From Paradesertivirga sp966210515 (lineage in GTDB: Bacteria; Bacteroidota; Bacteroidia; Sphingobacteriales; Sphingobacteriaceae): a DNA stretch of 64,000 nucleotides. The stretch is taken from positions 29,408 to 93,407 of the forward strand of contig CBIHLM010000005.1 of assembly GCA_966210515.1 (NCBI GenBank). Direction: 5' to 3'. Made by a program: the position numbers and the translations under genes. Below, piece after piece: positions 1-7,596 of the stretch (its first letter is position 1; every line of letters starts with the position of its first letter). The notes under the pieces were generated by a model. The model was given only the letters and a program-made list of their open reading frames with translations. It was not told the DNA's origin and did not search any database.

Positions 1-1505
1 CCGATCACGAGGAAACTGTTCCCGAAACTGACCCGATGATGAATTCATCATCAACTCCTTCCATGCGTGCTACCCTCAAGTACTTTTGGATTGTATCGGC
101 ACTTATGCTTGTGCAGGTAATTCTCGGAGTTGTAACCGCTCATTTTGGTGTTGAGGGAGGGGGCTTTTATGGCATTCCTCTTGATGAAATAATGCCCTAT
201 TCGTTAAGTCGAACCTGGCATGTACAGTTAGGAATATTCTGGATTGCGACTTCATGGTTAGCCACGGGTTTGTATATAGCCCCGGCTGTTTCAGAATATG
301 AGCCAAAATTCCAAAAACTAGGTGTTAACGTGCTTTTTATTGCACTAATTGTCGTGGTTGTGGGTTCTATGATTGGCCAATGGTATGGAGTTATGCAACG
401 TCTTGGTCTGGCAGAGAATTTTTGGATTGGTCACCAAGGATATGAATATGTGGATCTTGGCCGTTTGTGGCAGATATTCCTTTTGGTCGGGCTTTTCCTA
501 TGGTTATTCCTTATGGTGCGGGCCTTACTTCCTGCCCTTCGGAAGAGGACAGGCAGTCGACATTTATTAATCATGTTCATTGTGGCGTCGGCAGCTATAG
601 CTATGTTTTATGGAGCAGGACTGATGTGGGGACGGCAAACTAACCTGGCCATTGCCGAGTACTGGCGCTGGTGGGTGGTTCATCTATGGGTTGAAGGTTT
701 CTTCGAGGTATTTGCAACAGTTGTTGCGGCGTTCCTTTTCGTCAGAATGAGGTTACTTAACGAAACATCGGCAACTTTAAATGTGTTGTTTGCCACCATT
801 ATCTTCCTTTCGGGAGGTATTCTCGGAACGTTCCACCATCTTTATTTTTCAGGAACACCGAAAGCAATTATGGCTTTGGGAGCAAGTTTTAGTGCACTGG
901 AGGTCGTTCCGCTGGTGTTGATTGGCTACGAGGCATATCATAACTATCGCTTAAGCGGAAAAAAAGGATGGGTGAGTGGATACAAATGGCCGATCTATTG
1001 CCTTATAGCAGTTGCTTTCTGGAACTTTCTCGGCGCCGGTATTTTTGGCTTCATTATAAATCCGCCAATTGCACTTTATTATATGCAAGGATTAAATACC
1101 ACTCCATTACACGGCCATACAGCTTTATTTGGTGTTTACGGAGTACTTGGTATTGGTTTAATGCTGTTTGTGCTAAAAGGCCTTTATCGTCAAAATGTCT
1201 GGAAAGATGGTTTGATAGGATTTGCTTTCTGGTCTATTAACATCGGGTTGATGCTGATGGCTCTTTTAAGCCTTCTTCCGATGGGAATGTTGCAGGCTAT
1301 CGCCAGCGTAAACGAAGGGATGTGGTACGCACGATCTGCAGAGTTTATGCAGCAACCGGTTATGGAAACATTTCGATGGTTAAGAGCAATAGGCGATACG
1401 ATATTCGCGATAGGAACTATAGCTCTGGCCGTGTTTGTAATCGGGCTTAAATTTGGATGGAGCTTCAAAAAGGACGAATTTGATATTCGTTCTGGAAGAG
1501 AATAA
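1..1505 (+). CDS. norB: Quinol-dependent nitric oxide reductase (qNorB), C-terminal part, cut by window edge
   Basis: This membrane enzyme reduces two NO to N2O, taking electrons from quinol. The frame is open from base 3, so the true start lies outside the window; the first in-window ATG (36) is internal. About 500 of the roughly 750 residues usual for qNor are visible. Seen: many membrane helices, the heme-copper signature HLWVEGFFE near base 680, a His pair in GTFHHLYF near 830 and HGHTALFG near 1110, where heme and non-heme-iron ligands are expected. The GVEG...FYGIP stretch near base 150 is typical of the fused quinol type, not the separate NorB of cNOR. The gene ends in a strong terminator. 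Its neighbours are NO-damage repair and N2O reduction genes, so it feeds N2O to NosZ. Family assignment is firm; the N-terminal domain cannot be checked here. Confidence 0.93.
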   Translation, partial: DHEETVPETDPMMNSSSTPSMRATLKYFWIVSALMLVQVILGVVTAHFGVEGGGFYGIPLDEIMPYSLSRTWHVQLGIFWIATSWLATGLYIAPAVSEYEPKFQKLGVNVLFIALIVVVVGSMIGQWYGVMQRLGLAENFWIGHQGYEYVDLGRLWQIFLLVGLFLWLFLMVRALLPALRKRTGSRHLLIMFIVASAAIAMFYGAGLMWGRQTNLAIAEYWRWWVVHLWVEGFFEVFATVVAAFLFVRMRLLNETSATLNVLFATIIFLSGGILGTFHHLYFSGTPKAIMALGASFSALEVVPLVLIGYEAYHNYRLSGKKGWVSGYKWPIYCLIAVAFWNFLGAGIFGFIINPPIALYYMQGLNTTPLHGHTALFGVYGVLGIGLMLFVLKGLYRQNVWKDGLIGFAFWSINIGLMLMALLSLLPMGMLQAIASVNEGMWYARSAEFMQQPVMETFRWLRAIGDTIFAIGTIALAVFVIGLKFGWSFKKDEFDIRSGRE

Positions 1506-1520
1506 GAATAATCGAAAAAA

Positions 1521-1553
1521 CACAAAAGCACGTCCGATGCTTTTGTGCTTTTT
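1521..1553 (+). terminator. Intrinsic terminator after norB
   Basis: A perfect 10-bp stem (CACAAAAGCA / TGCTTTTGTG) with a 7-base loop is followed by CTTTTT. It begins 16 bases after the norB stop codon and separates norB from the RIC gene. Confidence 0.9.
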
Positions 1554-1653
1554 AAGGCTTGCAATACATCGGAAAAACGAATTTGATTATCACAATCACT
1601 GTAATCTGTAATTCGTGTCAAAAGAATAATTATCAATTTAATTCATTATAATA

Positions 1654-1671
1654 AAAGATATATTTGTCTTT
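1654..1671. promoter_or_regulatory. Candidate NsrR-like operator overlapping the -7 box of the RIC gene
   Basis: AAAGATA and TGTCTTT form an imperfect inverted repeat around TATT. The same bases contain TATATTTG (1659-1666), a full match to the Bacteroidetes -7 consensus TAnnTTTG, which predicts a start near 1671 and a leader of about 20 bases. The first 11 bases of the core (AAGATATATTT) resemble the known proteobacterial NsrR half-site AAGATGCATTT. Nearly the same sequence recurs at 3713-3730, with similar flanks. No good -33 TTTG is seen; an ATCAA half-site lies at 1632-1636. Binding by the neighbouring Rrf2 proteins is inference. Confidence 0.6.
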
Positions 1672-1689
1672 AATTAAACATACGTAACC

Positions 1690-2631
1690 ATGGACATTCT
1701 TAATGTAACACTTATCGAACCGCGCTTGAAGCACCCTACTATTTTTGAGAAGTTTGATTCTTTAAAATCCGGTGAGGGTTTTACTATTCATAATGATCAC
1801 GATCCTAAGCCGCTGTACTATCAATTGCTTGGAGAAAGAGGTCAGATATTTACCTGGGAATACCTGGAAGACGGTCCCGAAATCTGGAAAGTTAGAATCT
1901 GTAAAAAGAAAGAAGGGGAGGACGAAGTAACCATTGGCGAAATCGTTGCAAAGGATTTTCGCAAGGCTCAGGTTTTTAAAAAATTCGGAATCGACTTTTG
2001 CTGCGGCGGTAAGAAAACCTTATCGGAAGTTTGCGAGAAGAAGGGGATTGACCTTCAAAGTGTAGAAGCCCAACTCGAAGCGATTGACAAAGAAAGCAAC
2101 GGTACATCGCAAAACTTCCAAAGTTGGAATCTTGACTTCTTATGCGACTATATAATAAATACTCACCACAATTATGTTAGGGAAAGCATACCCTTCCTGG
2201 TTGAGATATCTCAGAAAGTGGCTAGAGTACATGGAGATCATCATCCCGAACTTCTGAAAATCGCAGAGGTTTTCGGCCGTATTGCACATGATTTAAGTAT
2301 GCACATGATGAAAGAAGAAAAGATACTGTTTCCGTACATCAAGGAAATGGTTGCGGCACAAAAAGGAAATATAGCTTTGCCTGCTTCGCATTTTGGTCAG
2401 GTTGCTAATCCGATTAACGTGATGGAAATGGAGCACGAAGGTGCCGGGGAGGATCTGGTAGAAATTCGCGAGCTAACAAGCGATTATCTTTTACCAGAAG
2501 ACGCTTGTACATCCTATCGCATACTTTACCAAAAACTTGAAGAGTTTGAACATGACCTTTTCCAGCACGTACATCTGGAGAATAATATTTTGTTTCCAAA
2601 ATCAATAGAACTGGAAAAAAATCTTAGATAG
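1690..2631 (+). CDS. scdA: RIC/ScdA-type iron-sulfur cluster repair di-iron protein with N-terminal DUF2249 domain
   Basis: Proteins of this family (YtfE/ScdA/RIC) restore iron-sulfur clusters damaged by NO or peroxide, in the cytoplasm. Three parts can be seen. Residues about 1-75 resemble DUF2249. Residues about 85-150 form the ScdA N-terminal domain with the FGIDFCCGG cysteine pair near residue 102. A hemerythrin-like four-helix bundle fills the rest, with histidines in HNYVRES, HGDHHPEL, EMEHEGAGE and HVHLENN that would hold the di-iron site. At 313 residues it is longer than the usual 220-250 because of the extra N-terminal domain. It has its own promoter with a putative NO-responsive operator. 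The first Rrf2 gene begins 24 bases after its stop, so the two are probably co-transcribed. Function is well supported; the role of DUF2249 is unknown. Confidence 0.9.
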   Translation: MDILNVTLIEPRLKHPTIFEKFDSLKSGEGFTIHNDHDPKPLYYQLLGERGQIFTWEYLEDGPEIWKVRICKKKEGEDEVTIGEIVAKDFRKAQVFKKFGIDFCCGGKKTLSEVCEKKGIDLQSVEAQLEAIDKESNGTSQNFQSWNLDFLCDYIINTHHNYVRESIPFLVEISQKVARVHGDHHPELLKIAEVFGRIAHDLSMHMMKEEKILFPYIKEMVAAQKGNIALPASHFGQVANPINVMEMEHEGAGEDLVEIRELTSDYLLPEDACTSYRILYQKLEEFEHDLFQHVHLENNILFPKSIELEKNLR

Positions 2632-2655
2632 TTTGTTTTAGTATACGGGGAGCCT

Positions 2656-3084
2656 ATGTTATTGTCGAAATCATGTGAATATGCTATTAGAGCTGGGATC
2701 TATATAGCATATAGAAGCAGTAAAAACGAGAAGGCCGGAATTCTGGAAATCTCAGAAGCAATAGGTTCCCCGATACCTTTTACAGCTAAGGTCTTACAGG
2801 CCATGTCGCGCAAGAAAGTGATAAGTTCTCATAAGGGGCCTAACGGCGGATTTTTTATAGAAAATCCTTCGTCTGTATACTTGATTGACATTATCAGAGC
2901 GATTGACGGCAACCGCCTTTTTACATCTTGCATCATGGGACTTAAAACCTGTTCGGATACAAAGCCTTGTCCTATGCATGATCAAATTAAACCGATTCGG
3001 ACACAGTTGTTGATAGAATTTAGCGAAAAATCTGTTTTGGATACTTTAATTGAGGAGGAACAGCAGAAGCATTTTTTAAAGTAG
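2656..3084 (+). CDS. Rrf2-family transcriptional regulator with IscR/NsrR-like cluster ligands (copy 1)
   Basis: This 142-residue protein has the Rrf2 winged-helix layout: LSKSCEYAIRA at the start, a recognition region about 35-60 and a wing with GPNGGF. Cysteines C92, C99 and C105 plus H108 give C-x6-C-x5-C-x2-H. NsrR and IscR use a similar triad (C-x5-C-x5-C), and in IscR a histidine two residues after the last Cys is the fourth cluster ligand. It is therefore probably an iron-sulfur NO or cluster sensor. A strong GGGGAG ribosome site lies just before the ATG, unusual for this phylum. It follows the RIC gene by 24 bases and is about 73% identical by eye to the next gene. Likely targets are the AAAGATA palindromes nearby. 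The distinction between NsrR and IscR roles cannot be settled from sequence. Confidence 0.85.
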   Translation: MLLSKSCEYAIRAGIYIAYRSSKNEKAGILEISEAIGSPIPFTAKVLQAMSRKKVISSHKGPNGGFFIENPSSVYLIDIIRAIDGNRLFTSCIMGLKTCSDTKPCPMHDQIKPIRTQLLIEFSEKSVLDTLIEEEQQKHFLK

Positions 3085-3170
3085 GAAATTGTTTCATGCC
3101 CGTAGAATTTCTGCGGTTAAATCTTTTTCAAATACTCGGCAGAATACTTAGGTTTGCAAATATATAAGAT

Positions 3171-3599
3171 ATGATATTATCCAAATCTTGCGAGTATGCG
3201 ATACGGGCTTCCATCTATATCGCGTATAAAAGCCATAAAGGGGAGAAGGCAGGGATTGTCGAAATTTCTGAGGCCGTTGGTTCTCCAACCCATTTTACTG
3301 GCAAAATTCTTCAGGCATTATCAAGAAAAAAAGTTATATCTTCAGTAAAAGGTCCTCATGGTGGTTTTTTTATCACTGATCCTACTTCGGTTTATCTTAT
3401 CGATATTGTTCGGGCTGTAGACGGAAACGAACTGTTTAGTGCGTGCGTAATGGGTTTAAAAAGCTGTTCTGATGTAAAACCCTGTCCGATGCATGAGCAG
3501 GTGAAACCAATCAGAACCCAGCTGCTGATAGAATTTAGCAAAAAATCGGTCCATGAAATGGTGCAGGAGTTTGAAAAGAAAACATACTTTCTCAAATAA
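3171..3599 (+). CDS. Rrf2-family transcriptional regulator with IscR/NsrR-like cluster ligands (copy 2)
   Basis: A tandem paralogue of the gene before it, also 142 residues, keeping C92, C99, C105 and H108 and the whole effector-helix region. Differences cluster in the recognition helix area (residues 40-50), at residue 59 and in the last 18 residues, so the two copies may differ in DNA preference or partner contacts. The gap after copy 1 is 86 bases, enough for a separate promoter or leader. A region of about 300 bases with the nos promoter follows. Inference: one copy could govern NO detoxification and the other N2O reduction, or they could form heterodimers. Family assignment is firm. Confidence 0.85.
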   Translation: MILSKSCEYAIRASIYIAYKSHKGEKAGIVEISEAVGSPTHFTGKILQALSRKKVISSVKGPHGGFFITDPTSVYLIDIVRAVDGNELFSACVMGLKSCSDVKPCPMHEQVKPIRTQLLIEFSKKSVHEMVQEFEKKTYFLK

Positions 3600-3677
3600 A
3601 TTGATGTCATTTAATTTACTCTTCGGGTAGATTCGTTTAGTTTCCACAAGCTTTAATTTTTCTGAAATTTATTTTTG

Positions 3678-3699
3678 AAATATGATTTAGATCATATTT
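3678..3699. promoter_or_regulatory. FNR/CRP-type palindrome at the nos promoter
   Basis: AAATATGAT and ATCATATTT are perfect 9-bp arms around TTAG, with the FNR core TGAT-N4-ATCA. Its centre (3688.5) is about 41 bp before the start predicted from the -7 box at 3717-3724, the classic class II activator position, and no -33 TTTG is present. A low-oxygen or NO-responsive Crp/Fnr regulator is the likely ligand; none is encoded in the window. Confidence 0.7.
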
Positions 3700-3712
3700 A
3701 TTCTTTTATTAA

Positions 3713-3730
3713 AAGATAAATTTGTCTTTA
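3713..3730. promoter_or_regulatory. nos promoter -7 box within a candidate NsrR-like operator
   Basis: The inverted repeat AAAGATA-AATT-TGTCTTT differs by one base from the copy before the RIC gene, and the flanks are similar for about 40 bases. TAAATTTG (3717-3724) inside it matches the Bacteroidetes -7 box. A repressor bound here would block the promoter that the upstream palindrome activates. The predicted start is near 3729, giving a leader of about 175 bases before the cytochrome gene. Confidence 0.65.
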
Positions 3731-3856
3731 ATTAACAGCACGTCACCGGAACACCGATTACGTCATTTACATAATCTAACAGAAATAGAAAAATAAATCA
3801 AATGATACTAAGTCGACATAAAATTGATACATCCTAGTCGTTTTTTAGTATTAAAA

Positions 3857-3875
3857 TAGAGGATAAAATTGTCTT
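3857..3875. promoter_or_regulatory. Degenerate second copy of the operator/-7 motif
   Basis: The AGAGGATAAAATTGTCTTAA region aligns with the 3713-3730 site with a few mismatches and has the weaker -7 match TAAAATTG (3864-3871), about 35 bases before the cytochrome start. It could be a secondary promoter or operator; support is only this resemblance. Confidence 0.35.
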
Positions 3876-3905
3876 AACTAACAACTAAATTATATCACAC
3901 AGGGA

Positions 3906-4403
3906 ATGAAAAATTTAAATTTATTAATGATCGCATTGATTCTAGGGGTGGCCGCAGCTACAAGCAGTTGTGGCGGTAGCAGTCAGAGTGCTTCATCTGA
4001 AGAGTCAACGACAGGATCTTCAGCCGTGACTGAAGAAATCGCGGTAGTCGACCCGGAGGCTAAAAGCGACAGCAAAGGAATTGGCCGCTTTACTTCCGTT
4101 GAAATTGGATCTGTAGACAAAGCAATGGCCGAAAAAGGTGAAGCCATATTTACCTCAAAATGTTCGGCCTGCCACAAAACAAGCGATGAAAAAATTGTGG
4201 GTCCTGGCTTGAAAGATGTTACTCTGAGACGCACTCCGGAGTGGATTATGAACATGATAACCAATCCTGAAGAAATGACTAAGAAGGATCCGGTAGGAAA
4301 GGCGCTTTTCGAGAAGCATTTGGTCCAAATGACATTCCAAAATGTATCTGATGACGAGACTCGTCAGATTCTTGAATTCCTTCGTCAGAACGACACTAAA
4401 TAA
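3906..4403 (+). CDS. Lipoprotein c-type cytochrome of the nos operon (NosC-like)
   Basis: A 165-residue lipoprotein: hydrophobic signal followed by TSSC with the lipid Cys at residue 22, then a Ser/Glu-rich linker and one cytochrome c domain from about residue 70. The heme motif CSACH starts at residue 86, and a Met in VQMTF near 139 is a likely sixth ligand. It opens the operon 18 bases before nosZ, and monoheme cytochromes of this kind commonly accompany clade II nosZ. It probably passes electrons from the quinol pool side to NosZ at the outer face of the inner membrane. Electron-donor role is inference from position. Confidence 0.85.
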   Translation: MKNLNLLMIALILGVAAATSSCGGSSQSASSEESTTGSSAVTEEIAVVDPEAKSDSKGIGRFTSVEIGSVDKAMAEKGEAIFTSKCSACHKTSDEKIVGPGLKDVTLRRTPEWIMNMITNPEEMTKKDPVGKALFEKHLVQMTFQNVSDDETRQILEFLRQNDTK

Positions 4404-4420
4404 TTTAAACCTTATAAATC

Positions 4421-6400
4421 ATGAAAATTAATTTAAAAAAATCACTTTTTCTGGCCGCTGCAGCCTCTATTGCATTCGCGGCCTGTAAGCCAGGGAAAGC
4501 TGTAGAATCAGCAGATGCGGACGCGTCTCAAAAGGTATACGTCGCTCCCGGAAAATTTGACGAACTGTATATGTTCGCATCAGGAGGATTTAGTGGCCAG
4601 ATAGCAGCATACGGTCTTCCTTCGGGCCGTTTGTTAAAAGTTATTCCGGTTTTCTCTCAAAATCCCGAAAACGGTTATGGGTATTCCGAAGAGACAAAGC
4701 CTATGCTTAATACATCTCATGGATTTGTTCCATGGGATGATACTCACCATCCGCAATTATCAAAAACTAACGGACAGGACGACGGCAGATGGCTTTTCAT
4801 CAACGGAAATAATACTCCCAGAATTGCCAGGATTAACCTTGCAACATTTAAAACAGAAGAGATTCTTGAGTTGCCAAATGTAGGAGGAAACCACGCATCT
4901 CCATTCTGTACAGAAAATACAGAATACATCGTGGGCAATACGCGCTTCAGTATTCCATTAGATGCTACAGAAGATGCGTCTATTGAAACTTACAAAGAGA
5001 ATTATAAAGGTGCCGCTACATTTATAAAGGTTGATAAGGATAAAGGAACGATGAACCTTGCATTCCAACTCGTTATTCCGGGCTATAATTATGATTTGGC
5101 AAGAGCGGGTAAAGGTGTATCAAAAGACTGGATTTTCTTTTCTACTTACAACACCGAGCAGGCTAATACTTTGTTGGAAGTGAATGCAAGTCAGCGTGAT
5201 AAGGATTTTATCATGGCTGTAAACTGGAAAAAAGCTGAAGCACTGGTGGCGCAGGGAAAAGGCAAAAAAGTTCCTGCAAAATATGCACACAATGTATGGG
5301 ATGAAAAAACACACTCCGCAACCTCTACTATTAAAAAGGATGTTTTGATGCTGGATGTAAAAGACTATCCCGGACTTGTATACTACATTCCATGCCCTAA
5401 ATCTCCGCACGGCGCAGATGTGAGTCCGAACGGGGAATTTATAGTTGCGAGCGGAAAATTGGCAGCGGTAATTCCTGTGTTTTCATTCAAAAAAATGCTG
5501 AATGCAATTGATAAAAAACAATTTGAAGATCAGCCTGCTGACATGGGAATTCCTGTTCTTAAATATGCATCTGTTTTGGAAGGTGAAGTTGAAAAACCAG
5601 GATTAGGACCATTACACACGGAGTTCGACGATCAGGGATATGCTTACACTTCAATGTTTGTTTCATCAGAGATTGTGAAATGGAAACTCGATACCCGTGA
5701 GATTATTGACCGTATTCCGACTTATTATTCTATTGGGCACTTATCTGTTCCGGGTGGTGATAACAAGAAACCATACGGAAAATATGTGGTTGCTTTGAAT
5801 AAGATCACCAAAGACAGGTATTTGGCTACAGGTCCGGAATTAACACAGTCGGCACAACTGATCGACATTACAGGTAATAAAATGAAGCTACTGCTTGATT
5901 TTCCAACTATTGGTGAGCCGCATTATGCCCAATCAATTGCTGCAGATTTAGTAACTAAAAATCAGGTGAAATTCTTCAAGCTGGAAGAAAATCATCATCC
6001 ATATGCGGTGAAATCAGAGAAAGATGCCAGGGTAGTAAGGAAGGGAAACCGTGTTGATGTGTACATGACAGCTATTCGTTCGCACCTGGCTCCCGATAAT
6101 ATTGAAGGAATTAAACAAGGTGATGAAGTGTATTTCCATGTAACTAATCTTGAGCAAGACTGGGATGTACCTCATGGATTTGCAGTAAAGGGAGCGAATA
6201 CAGCAGAACTCCTTGTTATGCCGGGTGAAACAGCAACTTTAAAATGGACACCAGACCGCAGTGCTATTTTTCCATTCTATTGTACGGATTTCTGCTCTGC
6301 ATTGCACCAAGAAATGGCTGGATATATCCGCGTGTCTCCGGCAAGTTCTACTGTGCCAATCTCATTTAAATTAGGCAACAACCCTGTTGCAAAAAAATAA
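4421..6400 (+). CDS. nosZ: Nitrous-oxide reductase, clade II (Sec-type) NosZ
   Basis: Periplasmic copper enzyme reducing N2O to N2. The 659-residue protein has a Sec signal with a lipobox-like FAAC (Cys 22) and no twin-arginine motif, the mark of clade II. A seven-bladed propeller follows, with seven histidines in the positions expected for the CuZ cluster: H109, H110, H158, H330, H399, H440 and H501. The C-terminal cupredoxin domain carries the CuA ligands H585, C621, C625, H629 and M632 within CTDFCSALHQEM. All metal ligands are therefore present and the enzyme should be active. It is preceded by the cytochrome and followed by a stable hairpin, then nosB-like. Expression is probably set by the promoter elements near 3680-3730. 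Confidence 0.97.
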   Translation: MKINLKKSLFLAAAASIAFAACKPGKAVESADADASQKVYVAPGKFDELYMFASGGFSGQIAAYGLPSGRLLKVIPVFSQNPENGYGYSEETKPMLNTSHGFVPWDDTHHPQLSKTNGQDDGRWLFINGNNTPRIARINLATFKTEEILELPNVGGNHASPFCTENTEYIVGNTRFSIPLDATEDASIETYKENYKGAATFIKVDKDKGTMNLAFQLVIPGYNYDLARAGKGVSKDWIFFSTYNTEQANTLLEVNASQRDKDFIMAVNWKKAEALVAQGKGKKVPAKYAHNVWDEKTHSATSTIKKDVLMLDVKDYPGLVYYIPCPKSPHGADVSPNGEFIVASGKLAAVIPVFSFKKMLNAIDKKQFEDQPADMGIPVLKYASVLEGEVEKPGLGPLHTEFDDQGYAYTSMFVSSEIVKWKLDTREIIDRIPTYYSIGHLSVPGGDNKKPYGKYVVALNKITKDRYLATGPELTQSAQLIDITGNKMKLLLDFPTIGEPHYAQSIAADLVTKNQVKFFKLEENHHPYAVKSEKDARVVRKGNRVDVYMTAIRSHLAPDNIEGIKQGDEVYFHVTNLEQDWDVPHGFAVKGANTAELLVMPGETATLKWTPDRSAIFPFYCTDFCSALHQEMAGYIRVSPASSTVPISFKLGNNPVAKK

Positions 6401-6405
6401 ATTCC

Positions 6406-6428
6406 ATACCCGGGCTTGTCCCGGGTAT
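6406..6428 (+). terminator. Hairpin between nosZ and nosB (attenuator or mRNA stabiliser)
   Basis: ATACCCGGG and CCCGGGTAT form a perfect 9-bp stem around CTTGT, starting five bases after the nosZ stop, followed by TTTTAAACCTTTT. The U-run is short, so partial termination or protection of the nosZ transcript end is more likely than full termination; no promoter is evident after it. Confidence 0.65.
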
Positions 6429-6446
6429 TTTAAACCTTTTATCGAC

Positions 6447-7064
6447 ATGCAAAACAGATCCAGAGTAATTATAGCTATATGTGCCTTGCTGATGATAAGT
6501 GCTTACTTCTTACCTCTGTGGCAAATTATTCTTGAAGCTCCTCAATATCCCGAAGGATTGGGGATGAAAATTTGGCTGGATAATATCACTGGTAATGTTG
6601 ATCAGATTAACGGTTTGAACCATTATATCGGCATGAAACACATTATAGTTGATGAATTTATTGAATTTAAAATTCTGCCTTATGTCTTCGCGATTATTAT
6701 TCTGATTGGGTTGCTTACTGCTCTCAGAGGCAGTTTAACCTGGTTATGGGTGTGGTTTTCTCTTCTGGTAATTTTTGCGATAATAGGTTTAACGGATTTT
6801 TATTTGTGGGAATATGACTACGGTCACAACCTTGACCCTATGGCAGCCATAAAAGTACCTGGTATGAATTATCAACCTCCGCTAATTGGGTACAAGCAAC
6901 TGCTCAATTTTGTCGCCGGTTCGTTTCCTGATCTTGCGGGTGTTATTGTAGGTATAGCAGGCCTGACTTCCGGGGGAGTTTTGTTTTATGAACAACGATT
7001 AAAAAGAAAATCAACGAAACTTAGATATTTTAATACAAAAGCCGATATATGTAACCCTGCATGA
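6447..7064 (+). CDS. nosB: NosB-like integral membrane protein of the nos operon
   Basis: About 205 residues with four or five hydrophobic helices: one at the N-terminus (residues about 6-26), two or three in the middle (about 75-130) and one near the end (about 165-185). Small membrane proteins between nosZ and the nosDFYL genes of clade II clusters are called NosB; their biochemical role is not established, though co-occurrence with Sec-type nosZ is well known. The start at 6447 is chosen because an alternative in-frame TTG at 6387 would overlap nosZ and translate the hairpin. The polar, Lys/Arg-rich C-terminus probably faces the cytoplasm. Assignment rests on position and topology more than on any motif. 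Confidence 0.7.
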   Translation: MQNRSRVIIAICALLMISAYFLPLWQIILEAPQYPEGLGMKIWLDNITGNVDQINGLNHYIGMKHIIVDEFIEFKILPYVFAIIILIGLLTALRGSLTWLWVWFSLLVIFAIIGLTDFYLWEYDYGHNLDPMAAIKVPGMNYQPPLIGYKQLLNFVAGSFPDLAGVIVGIAGLTSGGVLFYEQRLKRKSTKLRYFNTKADICNPA

Positions 7065-7148
7065 TCTCAAACGGCGCAGCCCTCTTGAGTACCAAAACAA
7101 TCATTGACACACGAAAAATCTAATATCTCACATCTCAAATCTCTTCAA

Positions 7149-7589
7149 ATGAAAAAGCTATTTAGTTTACTTCTTTTTTCATCGATGCTGTTAGCCTCCT
7201 GCAGCCGCGAACCTGAACCTATAGCATATGGAGAGGACGCTTGTGAGCATTGCAAGATGACCATAATGGATCAAAAATACGGAGCTGAAATAGTTAGTGA
7301 AAAAGGAAAAATATTCAAGTTTGACGCAGCGGAATGTATGGTGGATTTTATTCGAAAAACACCAGATAAATTTAGCTCCCAAAAAGATATTTTTTTGACA
7401 GTAAACGTAGCAGCACCGGGCACTCTGATATCTGCAGATAAGGCTTTCTTTTTGAAAGACAGAGCGTTTAAATCTCCGATGGGTGGTAACCTGGCATCGT
7501 TTACGTCAATGCAGCTGGCTGAAAATAATTTGCAGAACGCTGATGGCAAAATTCTAACCTGGACAGAGTTGTTAAAACATGTAAACTGA
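7149..7589 (+). CDS. nosL: NosL copper chaperone lipoprotein
   Basis: NosL delivers Cu(I) for assembly of the NosZ centres. The 146-residue protein starts with a lipoprotein signal ending LLASC, then shows CEHCKMTIMD, the conserved metal-binding segment of the family, and a compact alpha/beta domain with FDAAECMVDFI. The ATG at 7149 gives a normal signal peptide; an upstream in-frame TTG at 7104 would add 15 polar residues and is unlikely. It lies seven bases before nosD, so translation is probably coupled. Confidence in the family is high. Confidence 0.92.
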   Translation: MKKLFSLLLFSSMLLASCSREPEPIAYGEDACEHCKMTIMDQKYGAEIVSEKGKIFKFDAAECMVDFIRKTPDKFSSQKDIFLTVNVAAPGTLISADKAFFLKDRAFKSPMGGNLASFTSMQLAENNLQNADGKILTWTELLKHVN

Positions 7590-7596
7590 TTTAGCA

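Larger units (their letters stand above)
3600..3905. other. Regulatory intergenic region upstream of the nos operon
   Basis: About 306 AT-rich bases without a credible gene. It holds an FNR/CRP-type palindrome, a -7 box inside a candidate NsrR-like operator, and a second degenerate copy of that operator closer to the first gene; each is listed separately. Confidence 0.8.

Noticed and set aside
968..1240. Open frames in other registers inside norB and other large genes
   Set aside because: They are shadows of well-supported coding frames with no features of their own.
1584..1598. TGATT-N5-AATCA near the RIC gene as an FNR site
   Set aside because: Spacing between half-sites is wrong for FNR (TGAT-N4-ATCA) and it lies too far from the -7 box.
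6387..6446. Longer N-terminus for the nosB-like gene from a TTG at 6387
   Set aside because: It would overlap nosZ and translate the hairpin; the ATG at 6447 gives a clean N-terminal helix.
7117..7148. Pyrimidine-rich TCTAATATCTCACATCTCAAATCTC tract before nosL as a repeat array
   Set aside because: Units are short and irregular; nothing beyond low complexity can be supported.
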